Assembly: GCA_002472145.1 (NCBI GenBank) | Contig: DKRJ01000013.1 | Location: forward strand, 62,001 to 126,000 | From: Clostridiales bacterium UBA7285 | Lineage (GTDB): Bacteria > Bacillota > Clostridia > Peptostreptococcales > Anaerovoracaceae | Length of the DNA stretch: 64,000 nt | Direction of reading: 5' to 3' | Shown: positions 7,804-17,065 of the stretch, piece after piece | Position numbering within the stretch: the first letter of the stretch is position 1 | Layout: every line of letters begins with the position of its first letter | Notes under the pieces: model-generated | Database searches by the model: none | The model's input: only the letters and a program-made list of their open reading frames with translations | Told to the model about the DNA's origin: nothing | Position numbers and translations under genes: made by a program

Positions 7804-10710
7804 TTGGCTACTAAAAAAAAGACGACAACAGGATCGGCTTCCTCCGGCGCATCAAAGAGCAGGTCAACGGCCTCGAAGGCCGCGGCACAGAAGAGCCAGA
7901 GCGCTGAAAGAGGCGTGATCGACAATATCTGGGGCGTTATACTGATAGCACTCGGCGCCTTCATTTTTGCTGCGGTTCAGTTCAAGGCCGCGGGAGAGGT
8001 CGGCAGCGTCATCGGTACGTTCCTGAGGGGTTCGTTCGGGGTGATAGGGATCGTGCTGCCTTTCTATCTGATAGGCTTCGGTCTCATGCTTCTGCTTAAG
8101 AAAGCCGCGCACATATCAGGGCTGAGCGTGTTTCTCTGCGTGCTCGTATTTTTGATGATGTGCAGCCTGAACTCGATCAGGTTCTTCGAAGGAACGACGC
8201 TTCCCGACATAGACGTAAAGAAATTCTACGCTGACGGCATCTCACTCTCCGGGGGCGGAGTCGTCGGGATGCTGCTCGATCACGTTCTGATAAGGGCGAT
8301 AGGCAAGACAGGCGTTATCATCGCGGCGATAGCGATCATTTTCATCTGCCTGCTCCTCGTTCTCAACACCCCTGTTTCAAAGGCGATAGACAATCACCGT
8401 CAGAAAAAGGAGGACAAAGCTGCCCGCATCGAGATGCAGCGCCGCGACGAAGAGGAGAGGCACGCGCAGGAACTCGAGCTCAGAAGCAAGGAACTTGAAC
8501 GTCAGCGCAAGGAGGAGGAGCAGCGCCTCAGAGATCAGCGCAAGCAGGATTACCTGGAAGCAAAGATCAAACTCCAGCAGGAGAAAAACGGCGGTCTTTC
8601 ATCCGCTGCCCGGCCTCAGGGCCCGATCCCGAATCCCGCAGCTCAGGCGGGTCTGCTCTCCGGAAACACGGGATATACCGTGCAGAACGGCGCAGCCGTC
8701 CACGGCGCACGCCCAGCGGGGACCACGTCTCTACTCGGACCTGCCTCAGAAGTGAACGCCTCCCGCGAGCGGACCGACTCCGAAAAGAAAGCGTTCATAG
8801 ATCTCGTATCGGACGAGAACAATATCGGCAGCGGTTCGACAGACGCTCCGCGCGTACCGGGGACCGGGCTCCCTCAGGACGACGACTTCGTTTCGACCGG
8901 AGCGCATTCGACATACGGACTGGAGCCTGAGATCGGACCTGCGAAAGGGTACGGCCTCACGGAGGACACATTCAACGGTGAGCATGATGATGCTGCAGGA
9001 AAGACCTATGGTCTCGGCGACGATGATTTCTACGATCCATCGTCCGTTTCAGCTCCAGAAGCGACCGGCTTTGATTCCTGGCCTGACGTAACGCCTTCCG
9101 CACATGAAACTGCTTCCGGCTCTTCTTTATCGGCCGGCGCCGCGGCGGGTACAGAGGCAGCGGCAGGGACAGCTGCCGGCACAGCAAAACTTTCCTCTAA
9201 GGAAGCGCGCGGCGCGATGCTCGATGATTCTGATTTCAACAAAGTAGACACGTCAAAATACAAAAAGCCTCCGATCCGCCTTCTCAAGTCGCCTAAATAC
9301 GGCCTCGGTCAGAAGGAATCGAGCGCGGTTCTCCGCGAACGCGCCGGGATCCTCGAGGAAACGCTCCGCAACTTCAACGTCGACGCGGACGTCGTCAAGG
9401 TAACGGTCGGTCCAGCCGTTACGCGTTATGAGGTAAAGCCTGCTGTCGGAGTCAAGGTCAGCAAGATATCCAATCTCGCCGACGACATCGCCATGCGCAT
9501 GAAGGCTAAGAGCATCAGGATAGAGGCTCCTATCCCGGGCAAGGATGCCGTGGGGATAGAGATAGAAAACGAAAACATCACGACCGTTTTTCTGCGCGAG
9601 ATAATCGAAAGCGACGAATTCAGGAACGCAGGGTCCAGGCTCTCATTCGCCGTAGGACGCGACATTTCGGGCAATTCCATAGTCGCCGATCTGGCGGATA
9701 TGCCGCATCTTCTCATAGCCGGTGCCACGGGTTCCGGAAAGAGCGTCTGCATAAACAGCATCATCATGAGCATCCTGTACAAAGCCGACCCGGACGAGGT
9801 AAAACTCGTGCTCATCGACCCTAAGGTCGTTGAACTGGGAGACTATAACGGGATCCCGCATCTGCTCATTCCTGTCGTGACAGACCCGTCAAAGGCAGCC
9901 GCGGCACTCAACTGGGCGGTCACCGAGATGACGGACAGATATAAGAAATTCGCTGAGACTCACGTCAGGGACCTCGAGAGCTACAACAGCAGGATGAGAT
10001 CTTCCGGCGAGACCGAAAAAGTCATGCCGCAGGTCGTCGTGATCATCGACGAACTCGCCGATCTGATGATGGCCGCGCCTTCTCAGGTCGAGGAGTCGAT
10101 CTGCAGGCTGGCTCAGATGGCGAGGGCGGCAGGGATGCACCTGATCGTCGCGACTCAAAGACCTTCCGTCGACGTCGTCACAGGACTGATCAAGGCAAAC
10201 ATCCCTTCAAGGATCGCGTTCGCCGTCTCGTCGCAATTCGACTCCCGCACCATCCTCGATACTGGCGGTGCCGAAAAACTCGTCGGAAAGGGAGATATGC
10301 TCTTTGCTCCTGTCGGGAAAAAACCGCTCCGGGCGCAGGGCTGCTTCGTATCAGACGAAGAGATACGCAGCGTCATCGACTATGTGAAGAAGCAGGTCGA
10401 GGAGGTCAGTTATTCAAGCGAAGTAGTCGACAGAATAGAACGTGGACAGACAGGAAGCGGCTCGTCACAGGATGACGATTCCGACGAACTGATACAGGAC
10501 GCCGAGGACTGCGTGGTGCAGGCCGGGCAGGCTTCCGTCTCGATGCTCCAGCGCAGGTTCAGGATCGGATATAACCGCGCGGCCAGGATAATGGACGATC
10601 TGGAGGCAAGGGGCGTCGTAGGTTCGCAGGACGGCTCTCACCCGAGGCAGGTCCTGCTGTCGGAGGATGAGCTTGCGCTCAGGAGGGCCGGTTCGGATGA
10701 TGTCGAATAA
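7804..10710 (+). CDS. ftsK: DNA translocase FtsK/SpoIIIE
   Basis: Septum-anchored ATPase that pumps chromosomal DNA during division or sporulation. I place the start at TTG 7804 (MATKKKT), because AAGGA lies 8 bases ahead, whereas the in-frame ATG at 7702 sits on the promoter. The 968-residue product has about four N-terminal membrane segments (about 35-185), a charged coiled-coil stretch (about 190-260), a long low-complexity linker with repeated YGL-acidic peptides (about 365-500), and the motor domain with Walker A GATGSGKS near 640 and Walker B VVIIDELADL near 745. The last 75 residues are the gamma winged helix (ASVSMLQRRFRIGYNRAARIMD) that reads KOPS/SRS. rimO overlaps its end. Confidence 0.95.
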   Translation: MATKKKTTTGSASSGASKSRSTASKAAAQKSQSAERGVIDNIWGVILIALGAFIFAAVQFKAAGEVGSVIGTFLRGSFGVIGIVLPFYLIGFGLMLLLKKAAHISGLSVFLCVLVFLMMCSLNSIRFFEGTTLPDIDVKKFYADGISLSGGGVVGMLLDHVLIRAIGKTGVIIAAIAIIFICLLLVLNTPVSKAIDNHRQKKEDKAARIEMQRRDEEERHAQELELRSKELERQRKEEEQRLRDQRKQDYLEAKIKLQQEKNGGLSSAARPQGPIPNPAAQAGLLSGNTGYTVQNGAAVHGARPAGTTSLLGPASEVNASRERTDSEKKAFIDLVSDENNIGSGSTDAPRVPGTGLPQDDDFVSTGAHSTYGLEPEIGPAKGYGLTEDTFNGEHDDAAGKTYGLGDDDFYDPSSVSAPEATGFDSWPDVTPSAHETASGSSLSAGAAAGTEAAAGTAAGTAKLSSKEARGAMLDDSDFNKVDTSKYKKPPIRLLKSPKYGLGQKESSAVLRERAGILEETLRNFNVDADVVKVTVGPAVTRYEVKPAVGVKVSKISNLADDIAMRMKAKSIRIEAPIPGKDAVGIEIENENITTVFLREIIESDEFRNAGSRLSFAVGRDISGNSIVADLADMPHLLIAGATGSGKSVCINSIIMSILYKADPDEVKLVLIDPKVVELGDYNGIPHLLIPVVTDPSKAAAALNWAVTEMTDRYKKFAETHVRDLESYNSRMRSSGETEKVMPQVVVIIDELADLMMAAPSQVEESICRLAQMARAAGMHLIVATQRPSVDVVTGLIKANIPSRIAFAVSSQFDSRTILDTGGAEKLVGKGDMLFAPVGKKPLRAQGCFVSDEEIRSVIDYVKKQVEEVSYSSEVVDRIERGQTGSGSSQDDDSDELIQDAEDCVVQAGQASVSMLQRRFRIGYNRAARIMDDLEARGVVGSQDGSHPRQVLLSEDELALRRAGSDDVE

Positions 10711-12085
10711 CTCTGATAATACGTGTGATACGCGCGGCGCATCCGGCGCCGCAGGCGGCATCCGTCCGGGAAGCGTGTATTTCGACACGCTCGGATGCCC
10801 TAAAAACGTAAACGACAGCGAATACGCGGCGGGAATGCTCGAACGCGCGGGATTCGACATAGCCGACGATCCCGCAGACGCCGATTTCATCATTGTCAAC
10901 ACGTGCGCCTTCATCGAAGACGCGAAAAAAGAGTCTATCGAGCACATTTTCAACATGAACGCGTTGAAACGCGGCGGAGCGAAGCTCATAGTAGCCGGGT
11001 GCCTCGCACAGAGATACGCTGAGGAACTTTTTGACGACCTTCCTGAAGCGGACTGCTTCGTCGGCGTCAACGAGTACGAGAAGCTCCCTGAGATCCTGAA
11101 AGGGCTCTCCGCTGACGGCAGAAGGGCTGTCTTTGCCGGAGCATGCGGCGCCGACACTCTGGCGCGCGCGTCGAGGCGCTTTTCCTCGCGCCCGTATTCT
11201 TCCACACTTAAGATCGCCGAGGGATGCGACAACCGCTGCACGTACTGTGTGATCCCCGATATCCGCGGGAAATACAGAAGCAAGAGCATGGAAGACTGCG
11301 TTTCCGAAGCTGAGGAACTGGCGGCAGCCGGATGCCGCGAACTCGTTTTGATCGCACAGGACACGACGTACTACGGACTCGATCTGTATGGAAAACAGAT
11401 GCTTCCCGAACTTCTCCGCAGGCTCTGCGCGGTGGACGGGATCGAATGGATAAGGCTCATGTACTGCTATGACGAGCGCATTACCGATGAACTAATAGAG
11501 ACCATCGCAGACGAGCCTAAGATCTGCAAATATATCGACATCCCTCTGCAGCACGCTTCGGACCGGGTCTTGAAGGCGATGAACAGGCACACTTCGCGCC
11601 GTTCCATAGAAGAGACTGTAACGCGGCTTCGCTCGCGCGTGCCCGGGATCAGGATCAGGACGACGTTCATCGTAGGGTTCCCGGGAGAGAGCGACGAGGA
11701 TTACGAGCAGCTCGTCGATTTTATAGAAGACGAAAAATTCGACAGGCTCGGCGTTTTTGCGTATTCGCGCGAGGAAGGGACTCCTGCCGCAAGGATGCGC
11801 GGCCAGATAGACGACGACGTGAAGCAGGCCCGTCTGGACGGGATCATGACTCGCCAGATGGAGATTTCACGCGCGCATAACGAAGAGATGATCGGAAAAA
11901 CGTACAGGGTCATGGTCGACGGAAAAGACGAGGACGGCTCGTACTACGGCAGGACCATGTACGACGCACCGGAGATAGACAACTCCGTGCTTTTCACGTC
12001 GCGCCGCCCGCTCGAACGCGGCGATTTTGCCGACGTACTGATAACAGACGCTTTTGACTACGATATTTCCGGAGAAGAGATATGA
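10697..12085 (+). CDS. rimO: Ribosomal protein S12 methylthiotransferase RimO
   Basis: Radical-SAM enzyme that adds a methylthio group to the conserved aspartate of ribosomal protein S12. The N-terminal MTTase domain supplies three cysteines for one Fe-S cluster (DTLGCPKN, NTCAFI, GCLAQRY); the radical-SAM cluster is CDNRCTYC; a TRAM domain ends the protein. The opening YFDTLGCPKNVNDSE is characteristic of RimO rather than MiaB. The frame is open from 10667, but AGGAGG at 10681-10686 points to the tandem ATGs at 10697/10700, giving 462 residues and a 14-base overlap with ftsK. polA begins within its stop codon. Confidence 0.95.
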   Translation: MMSNNSDNTCDTRGASGAAGGIRPGSVYFDTLGCPKNVNDSEYAAGMLERAGFDIADDPADADFIIVNTCAFIEDAKKESIEHIFNMNALKRGGAKLIVAGCLAQRYAEELFDDLPEADCFVGVNEYEKLPEILKGLSADGRRAVFAGACGADTLARASRRFSSRPYSSTLKIAEGCDNRCTYCVIPDIRGKYRSKSMEDCVSEAEELAAAGCRELVLIAQDTTYYGLDLYGKQMLPELLRRLCAVDGIEWIRLMYCYDERITDELIETIADEPKICKYIDIPLQHASDRVLKAMNRHTSRRSIEETVTRLRSRVPGIRIRTTFIVGFPGESDEDYEQLVDFIEDEKFDRLGVFAYSREEGTPAARMRGQIDDDVKQARLDGIMTRQMEISRAHNEEMIGKTYRVMVDGKDEDGSYYGRTMYDAPEIDNSVLFTSRRPLERGDFADVLITDAFDYDISGEEI

Positions 12086-14757
12086 ACGCAATGATTGTCA
12101 TCATAGACGGGAACAGCCTCATAAACAGAGCGTATTACGCCATGCAGCGCCCTATGATAACCAAGGACGGCGTGTACACTCAGGGCGTTTACGGATTCTT
12201 CAACATGTTGCTGAAGATCTTCGACGACTACGACCCTGAATATATAGCCGTCGCGTGGGACCGCAAGGCACCGACGTTCAGGCATGACGAATACGCTGAC
12301 TACAAAGCCGGAAGGCGCAAGATGCCTCCGGAACTTGCCATGGAGATACCCGTCATGAAGGATGTCCTTTCCGCGATGAACATCACGAACCTCGAGATCG
12401 AAAAGTTCGAGGCTGACGATATCATCGGCACGGTCGCACGCCGCGCCGAAAATGAAGGATACGATCCGCTCATAATTACTGGCGACAAGGATTCCCTTCA
12501 ACTCGTTACGGACATAACGAAAGTCCTCTTCACGAGAAAAGGGATATCGGAATACACGTTATACGATAAAGACACTTTCGAAAAAGAATACGGTATCACG
12601 CCGACCCAGTTCATCGACCTTAAAGGGCTCATGGGCGATCCCTCCGACAACATCCCGGGCATACCGGGCGTCGGCGAAAAGACGGGCGTAAAACTGATCA
12701 GACAGTTCGGCTCGATAGAGGAGATGCTTGCGCACACCGACGAGATCAAACCTGATTCGCTTAAAGAAAAGGTTGAGACTTTTTCCGCGCAGGCTCTTTC
12801 AAGCAAGAAACTGGCGACCATAATTACCGAGGTCCCGATCGATTTCAAAATAGAAAACTTTAAGATCAAGAATCCGTTCAACGAAAAACTCGTAAATAAG
12901 TTGTCAGAACTCGAGTTTTACAGTTTCCTCAAGCGGCTCCATCTGTCCGCTGCCACTGCGGACGGCTCAGGCACTCCAGGCAGGCAGGACGAGATCACCG
13001 AAAAGATCGAGATCAAGACCGCTGAGGAACTTTCCGCACTCAGGGAGATCGAACGCGGCTCGGAGGTATTCATCAGAGTGTTCTCTGACGAGTCTCACAT
13101 CCACGCGCCTGAAATAACGGGCATCAGTCTGATAGCTTCAGGCAGATATTATCACGTAGACTGCTGCGGCAGGGACGACGTTTTGTCCGGAGCTGTCTCG
13201 ATATTGAAGGACGGCGGATTCAGGTTCGCCGGACATTCGCTCTGCGAGACGTACTACGCGCTCATGTTCCGCGGTATGACGCGTTTTGACACGTCGCACG
13301 ATTCGGAAGTCGCTGCGTACGTCATCGACCCTTCAAAGTCGAATTACAGCCTCAGGACGCAGTTCCTCGAGACGTTCCACGCAGAGATCCCGGACGAAAA
13401 GGAATATGCTCAGAGCACTGCCCAGACCGACATGTTCTCCTATAATTCGGCCAGGGAATCCGAATACGGCCTAACGTTCCTCTCCGCATCGCGCGATCTC
13501 ATGCCTGTGCAGAAAAAGAAAATAGAGGACGACGATCTGGCGACTGTGTATGAGAAGGTCGAACTCCCGCTCATAGAGGTCATGGCTTCCATGCAGTTCG
13601 AGGGTTTCCGCGTCGACAGAAACTCTCTCGCCGATTTCGGGAAGGAACTGGACGTTCAGATCGACCAGCTGACAGGTTCGATATACGACCGCGCTGGCGT
13701 CGAATTCAACATCAACTCGCCGTCTCAGCTCGGCGAGATCCTGTTCGGCAGGCTCGGCCTCCCGGCGGGAAAAAAGACGAAGAAGGGCTACAGCACCAAT
13801 GCCGAGGTCCTCGAAAAGATAAAGGACGAGGATCCGATAGTTCAGATGATCCTCGATTACAGATCCCTGACAAAACTCAAGAGCACTTACGTCGACGGCC
13901 TTATGCCTCTGATCGGAGACGGGGAGAGGATCAGGCCTCATTTCAGGCAGACCGTGGCCGCCACGGGCAGGATATCTTGCACGGAGCCTAACCTCCAGAA
14001 CATCCCGGTAAGGGACGAATACGGCAGGCTGCTGCGCAAGGCCTTTATCCCGCGGAGCGATGACAGCGTACTCGTCGGCTCCGATTATTCACAGATTGAA
14101 CTTCGCGTCCTGGCGCATCTCTCCGGCGACGAAAACCTCATCAGAGCGTTCAACAACGGTGAGGACATACACAGAGCGACTGCGGCCCGCGTGTTCGGGA
14201 TAGATTACGATAAGGTCACCCCGCTCGACAGGAGCAGAGCCAAGGCGGTCAATTTCGGCGTCATATACGGAATGAGCGGGTTTGGCCTTTCCGAGGAACT
14301 GCATATCAGCAGGAAAGACGCCGAAAACTATATCAAAGACTATTTTTCAAAGCATGAAGCCGTAAAGAAGTTCATGGACGGCGAGGTAGCGTCGGCAAAG
14401 GAAAAGGGTTTTACGACGACTATACTCGGCAGGCGCAGATATATACATGAGCTTAGATCCTCGAATTTCATGACGCGCAGCCTCGGCGAACGCCTGGCCA
14501 TGAACAGCCCTATACAGGGAAGCGCGGCGGATATTATCAAGCTGGCGATGATCAGCGTCCACAACGCTCTTCGAGAGCGGGGAATGAGATCCCGGCTGAT
14601 ACTGCAGGTTCACGACGAGCTCATACTCGACGTTCCCGAGGAGGAACAGGAAAAGGCCGAGAAGCTTCTGACCGACTGCATGGAAAACGTGATGCAGCTT
14701 AAAGTCAGGCTCGAGTGCAGCCTTAACAGCGGAAAGACATGGTACGATCTGAAATGA
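12082..14757 (+). CDS. polA: DNA polymerase I, proofreading site degenerate
   Basis: Fills gaps and removes RNA primers in replication and repair. The 891 residues carry the 5' nuclease domain (IDGNSLINRAYYA at the N-terminus, GDKDSLQLV, GDPSDNIPGIPGVGEKTG) and the polymerase domain with motif A DYSQIELRVLAH, motif B RSRAKAVNFGVIYG and motif C QVHDELILDVP. The middle 3'-5' exonuclease-like domain (about 310-460) lacks the DxE metal motif: the expected position reads FSDESHIHAPE, so proofreading is probably absent, as in the Bacillus enzymes. The start ATG overlaps the rimO stop (ATGA), indicating translational coupling; coaE overlaps its end. Confidence 0.96.
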   Translation: MNAMIVIIDGNSLINRAYYAMQRPMITKDGVYTQGVYGFFNMLLKIFDDYDPEYIAVAWDRKAPTFRHDEYADYKAGRRKMPPELAMEIPVMKDVLSAMNITNLEIEKFEADDIIGTVARRAENEGYDPLIITGDKDSLQLVTDITKVLFTRKGISEYTLYDKDTFEKEYGITPTQFIDLKGLMGDPSDNIPGIPGVGEKTGVKLIRQFGSIEEMLAHTDEIKPDSLKEKVETFSAQALSSKKLATIITEVPIDFKIENFKIKNPFNEKLVNKLSELEFYSFLKRLHLSAATADGSGTPGRQDEITEKIEIKTAEELSALREIERGSEVFIRVFSDESHIHAPEITGISLIASGRYYHVDCCGRDDVLSGAVSILKDGGFRFAGHSLCETYYALMFRGMTRFDTSHDSEVAAYVIDPSKSNYSLRTQFLETFHAEIPDEKEYAQSTAQTDMFSYNSARESEYGLTFLSASRDLMPVQKKKIEDDDLATVYEKVELPLIEVMASMQFEGFRVDRNSLADFGKELDVQIDQLTGSIYDRAGVEFNINSPSQLGEILFGRLGLPAGKKTKKGYSTNAEVLEKIKDEDPIVQMILDYRSLTKLKSTYVDGLMPLIGDGERIRPHFRQTVAATGRISCTEPNLQNIPVRDEYGRLLRKAFIPRSDDSVLVGSDYSQIELRVLAHLSGDENLIRAFNNGEDIHRATAARVFGIDYDKVTPLDRSRAKAVNFGVIYGMSGFGLSEELHISRKDAENYIKDYFSKHEAVKKFMDGEVASAKEKGFTTTILGRRRYIHELRSSNFMTRSLGERLAMNSPIQGSAADIIKLAMISVHNALRERGMRSRLILQVHDELILDVPEEEQEKAEKLLTDCMENVMQLKVRLECSLNSGKTWYDLK

Positions 14758-15377
14758 AAAAAATGCTCTCCGTCGGTCTCACCGGCGGCATCGGAAGCGG
14801 TAAATCAACCGTCTCCGGCGAGCTTGTGAGACTCGGGTACCGAGTGATCGACTGCGACGCGATCGCTCACAGGATAACGGAAAAAGGAAGCCCGGTGCTG
14901 GATGAGATCTCCGACGCTTTCGGTGAGGAGGTGATCACGAGCGGCGGTTCACTGGACAGGAAAGCCGTCGCCGCTATCGTTTTCAACGACAGGGAAAAGC
15001 GCCTCAAACTGCAGGAGATAGTGACCCGTAAAGTGATAGACGAGGCTGCGTCGGAACTTGAGGCTCTGAAGGCGTCGGGGAGCGGCGAGACTGTATTTGT
15101 CGATATGCCTCTTTTGTTCGAAACGGAAAGCGAAGATCTCTTCGACAGGACACTCGTCGTGACGTGCTCACTCGAAAAGCGCATAGAGCGCGTGATGAAG
15201 CGCGACGGAGTTTCACGCGAAAAAGTGATCGAGCGGATAAACAGCCAGATGCCGCAGGCGGAAAAGGTCGTTCTCGCGGATGACGTGATCGACAACAGCG
15301 GCGATACGGAGAATACTTACGGGCAGCTGCGCGAACTGCTCGAAAAATACGAAGAACTGAAAACCGGAACATGCTGA
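14754..15377 (+). CDS. coaE: Dephospho-CoA kinase
   Basis: Phosphorylates dephospho-CoA in the last step of coenzyme A synthesis. The P-loop is GLTGGIGSGKST near the N-terminus, followed by the family's DCDAIAHR and the VDMPLLFET segment. I use ATG 14754, which overlaps the polA stop as ATGA and gives 207 residues; an in-frame ATG at 14739 would add five residues and has GGAAAG only two bases ahead. polA-coaE adjacency is widespread in bacteria (polA-mutM-coaE in many Bacillota; mutM is missing here). Its stop overlaps the next gene by 7 bases. Confidence 0.95.
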   Translation: MKKMLSVGLTGGIGSGKSTVSGELVRLGYRVIDCDAIAHRITEKGSPVLDEISDAFGEEVITSGGSLDRKAVAAIVFNDREKRLKLQEIVTRKVIDEAASELEALKASGSGETVFVDMPLLFETESEDLFDRTLVVTCSLEKRIERVMKRDGVSREKVIERINSQMPQAEKVVLADDVIDNSGDTENTYGQLRELLEKYEELKTGTC

Positions 15378-17014
15378 ATTATAAAGACGATATGAAAAAG
15401 AAGGGATTCGCTAAATTCGCGGATTTCCTTAAGATGCACCTCGTCGCTATCGTTGTGATAGCCGCCGTAATAGTCGGCTCCGTCGCGATGTATACGATCA
15501 TCAAAGGGGAGAAGACCGACTCGGGCGGCGATACCCAGGGGAGCACGCTCTACGAACAGGCGGGAGAGATCTACCTCGCCATGTATAACCCGCGTACCTT
15601 CAACGTATACGAGTCCTCCGACGAGGACATAGTCTATTTGAACAACATAGTATTCGGCAGTCTTTTCAGGCTCGACGCAGATCTGAACGTAGAGCCGGAT
15701 CTCGTGAGTACGTATTCAACGGACGCCTCCTCGGGAACGGTACAGATATCGCTGCGCGGCGACGCCTGCTTCTCTGACGGCTCGCCAGTCACCTCATACG
15801 ACGTCAGGCAGTCTCTGCGGGAGATCATGATTGCGGGATCATCTTCACCTTACTATATCTACGCGTCAAAAATAGACTATATCGAGATTTCCGACGATAA
15901 AAACCTCACCGTCACATTCTCGTCCGCGTCTGACGCTTCTCTCGACAATCTCGTTTTTCCGGTGATCTCGTATGACGCATACGAGAGAGGGGAAGACTTT
16001 GCTATAGGGACAGGCCCGTACGCCTACTCCTCATATTCCGAGGAAGAAGGTCTGCTTAAACTCGTGCCTAACGAGTACTATTACGGAGGAGCCCCGACGC
16101 TGCCGGTGACGGTCAAGATCACTAGCGACAAAACACACATCCCGGGCTTCATCACCATGAATTCGGTCACGGCTTTTCTGTACAAGGATTCGGACGGGGC
16201 CGTCATCGCCGACGACAGGTCCCTGTACAGCGAGCAGGTCGTTTCGTCCGAGCTGGAGTACGTCGGCTTCAACTGCTCATCCGCGCTCGTATCCGATCCG
16301 CGCATGAGGCAGGCGATCGCAAAATCGGTCGACGTTTCAAGGATAATAGACGAAGATTACGGCGGCGCAGGTACGGCTTCAGACTCCGTATATTTTCCTG
16401 GATTTCTCGGAGCCGCTGAAGATCACGGCCTCGAATATAAACCAAAAGACGCTGAGAACCTTCTGAATGAAATGGGTCTGACCGACTCCGACCACGACGG
16501 CGTCCGGGAAAACGCGGACGGAACGCCGATAGCGCTGACTCTGATCGTTAATTCCGCCAACGTCAGCAGGAAGGACGCGGCCGACCTCATAGCGGAGTCG
16601 CTCGGAGAGATGGGTCTGACGGTCACCGTCAAGGCTCTGCCACAGGCAGAATTCGACGCCGCTCTGAAGGTCGGAAACTTCGATATGTTCATATACGGAT
16701 ATCGCTTCGACAAGCAGTTCAAACTCTCAGCTCTGTTTTCCACCGGAAATTACGCGAAATACTCTGACGCGGAAACGAATTCTCTCGTCGCCTCGCTTGA
16801 GACGGCTTTGACGGCGGACGGACAGAGAAAAGCGTTCGAATCGCTTAAAACAAAGCTCAACTCAGACGTTCCGTATTTTCCGATCTGCTACAGGAATTAT
16901 ACGTTCATGGCGGTGAGCACGTTCGAGAGCAAGGGAAAGCCGACGTTCTTCGATCCATACCGCTCGATAAACACGTGGTCATGGAAGCAGAAGAAGACTA
17001 CTGCCGCACAGTGA
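15371..17014 (+). CDS. Membrane-anchored family-5 substrate-binding protein
   Basis: Extracellular solute-binding protein of the peptide/nickel (OppA/DppA) family: an N-terminal hydrophobic anchor (about 23-45) followed by a SBP_bac_5 fold with family landmarks such as FRLDADLNVEPDLVSTY, VTSYDVRQSL, GTGPYAY, VSSELEYVGFN and RQAIAKSVDVSRI. The 547 residues match the family. Unlike most Gram-positive binding proteins it has no lipobox cysteine after the hydrophobic segment, so it is held by an uncleaved helix or released. No permease or ATPase genes are near, so it is an orphan whose ligand is unknown. Start ATG 15371 overlaps coaE; ATG 15392 is an alternative. Confidence 0.9.
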   Translation: MLNYKDDMKKKGFAKFADFLKMHLVAIVVIAAVIVGSVAMYTIIKGEKTDSGGDTQGSTLYEQAGEIYLAMYNPRTFNVYESSDEDIVYLNNIVFGSLFRLDADLNVEPDLVSTYSTDASSGTVQISLRGDACFSDGSPVTSYDVRQSLREIMIAGSSSPYYIYASKIDYIEISDDKNLTVTFSSASDASLDNLVFPVISYDAYERGEDFAIGTGPYAYSSYSEEEGLLKLVPNEYYYGGAPTLPVTVKITSDKTHIPGFITMNSVTAFLYKDSDGAVIADDRSLYSEQVVSSELEYVGFNCSSALVSDPRMRQAIAKSVDVSRIIDEDYGGAGTASDSVYFPGFLGAAEDHGLEYKPKDAENLLNEMGLTDSDHDGVRENADGTPIALTLIVNSANVSRKDAADLIAESLGEMGLTVTVKALPQAEFDAALKVGNFDMFIYGYRFDKQFKLSALFSTGNYAKYSDAETNSLVASLETALTADGQRKAFESLKTKLNSDVPYFPICYRNYTFMAVSTFESKGKPTFFDPYRSINTWSWKQKKTTAAQ

Positions 17015-17021
17015 GCAAAAG

Positions 17022-17030
17022 TGATATAAT
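17022..17030 (+). promoter_or_regulatory. Extended -10 promoter for alaS
   Basis: TGATATAAT gives a consensus -10 box with the TGn extension; the -35 region is poor. It leaves a leader of only about 30 bases before the TTG start, so there is no room for a T-box riboswitch. Confidence 0.55.
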
Positions 17031-17065
17031 TACACGGTGATTCTTTTTTACAGGAGGTTCCTGCT

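Noticed and set aside
10465..11364. 299-codon open frame on the minus strand
   Set aside because: Antisense of the ftsK end and rimO; Ser-rich shadow composition.
17015..17065. T-box leader ahead of alaS
   Set aside because: Only about 35 bases lie between the -10 box and the start, too short for a T-box.
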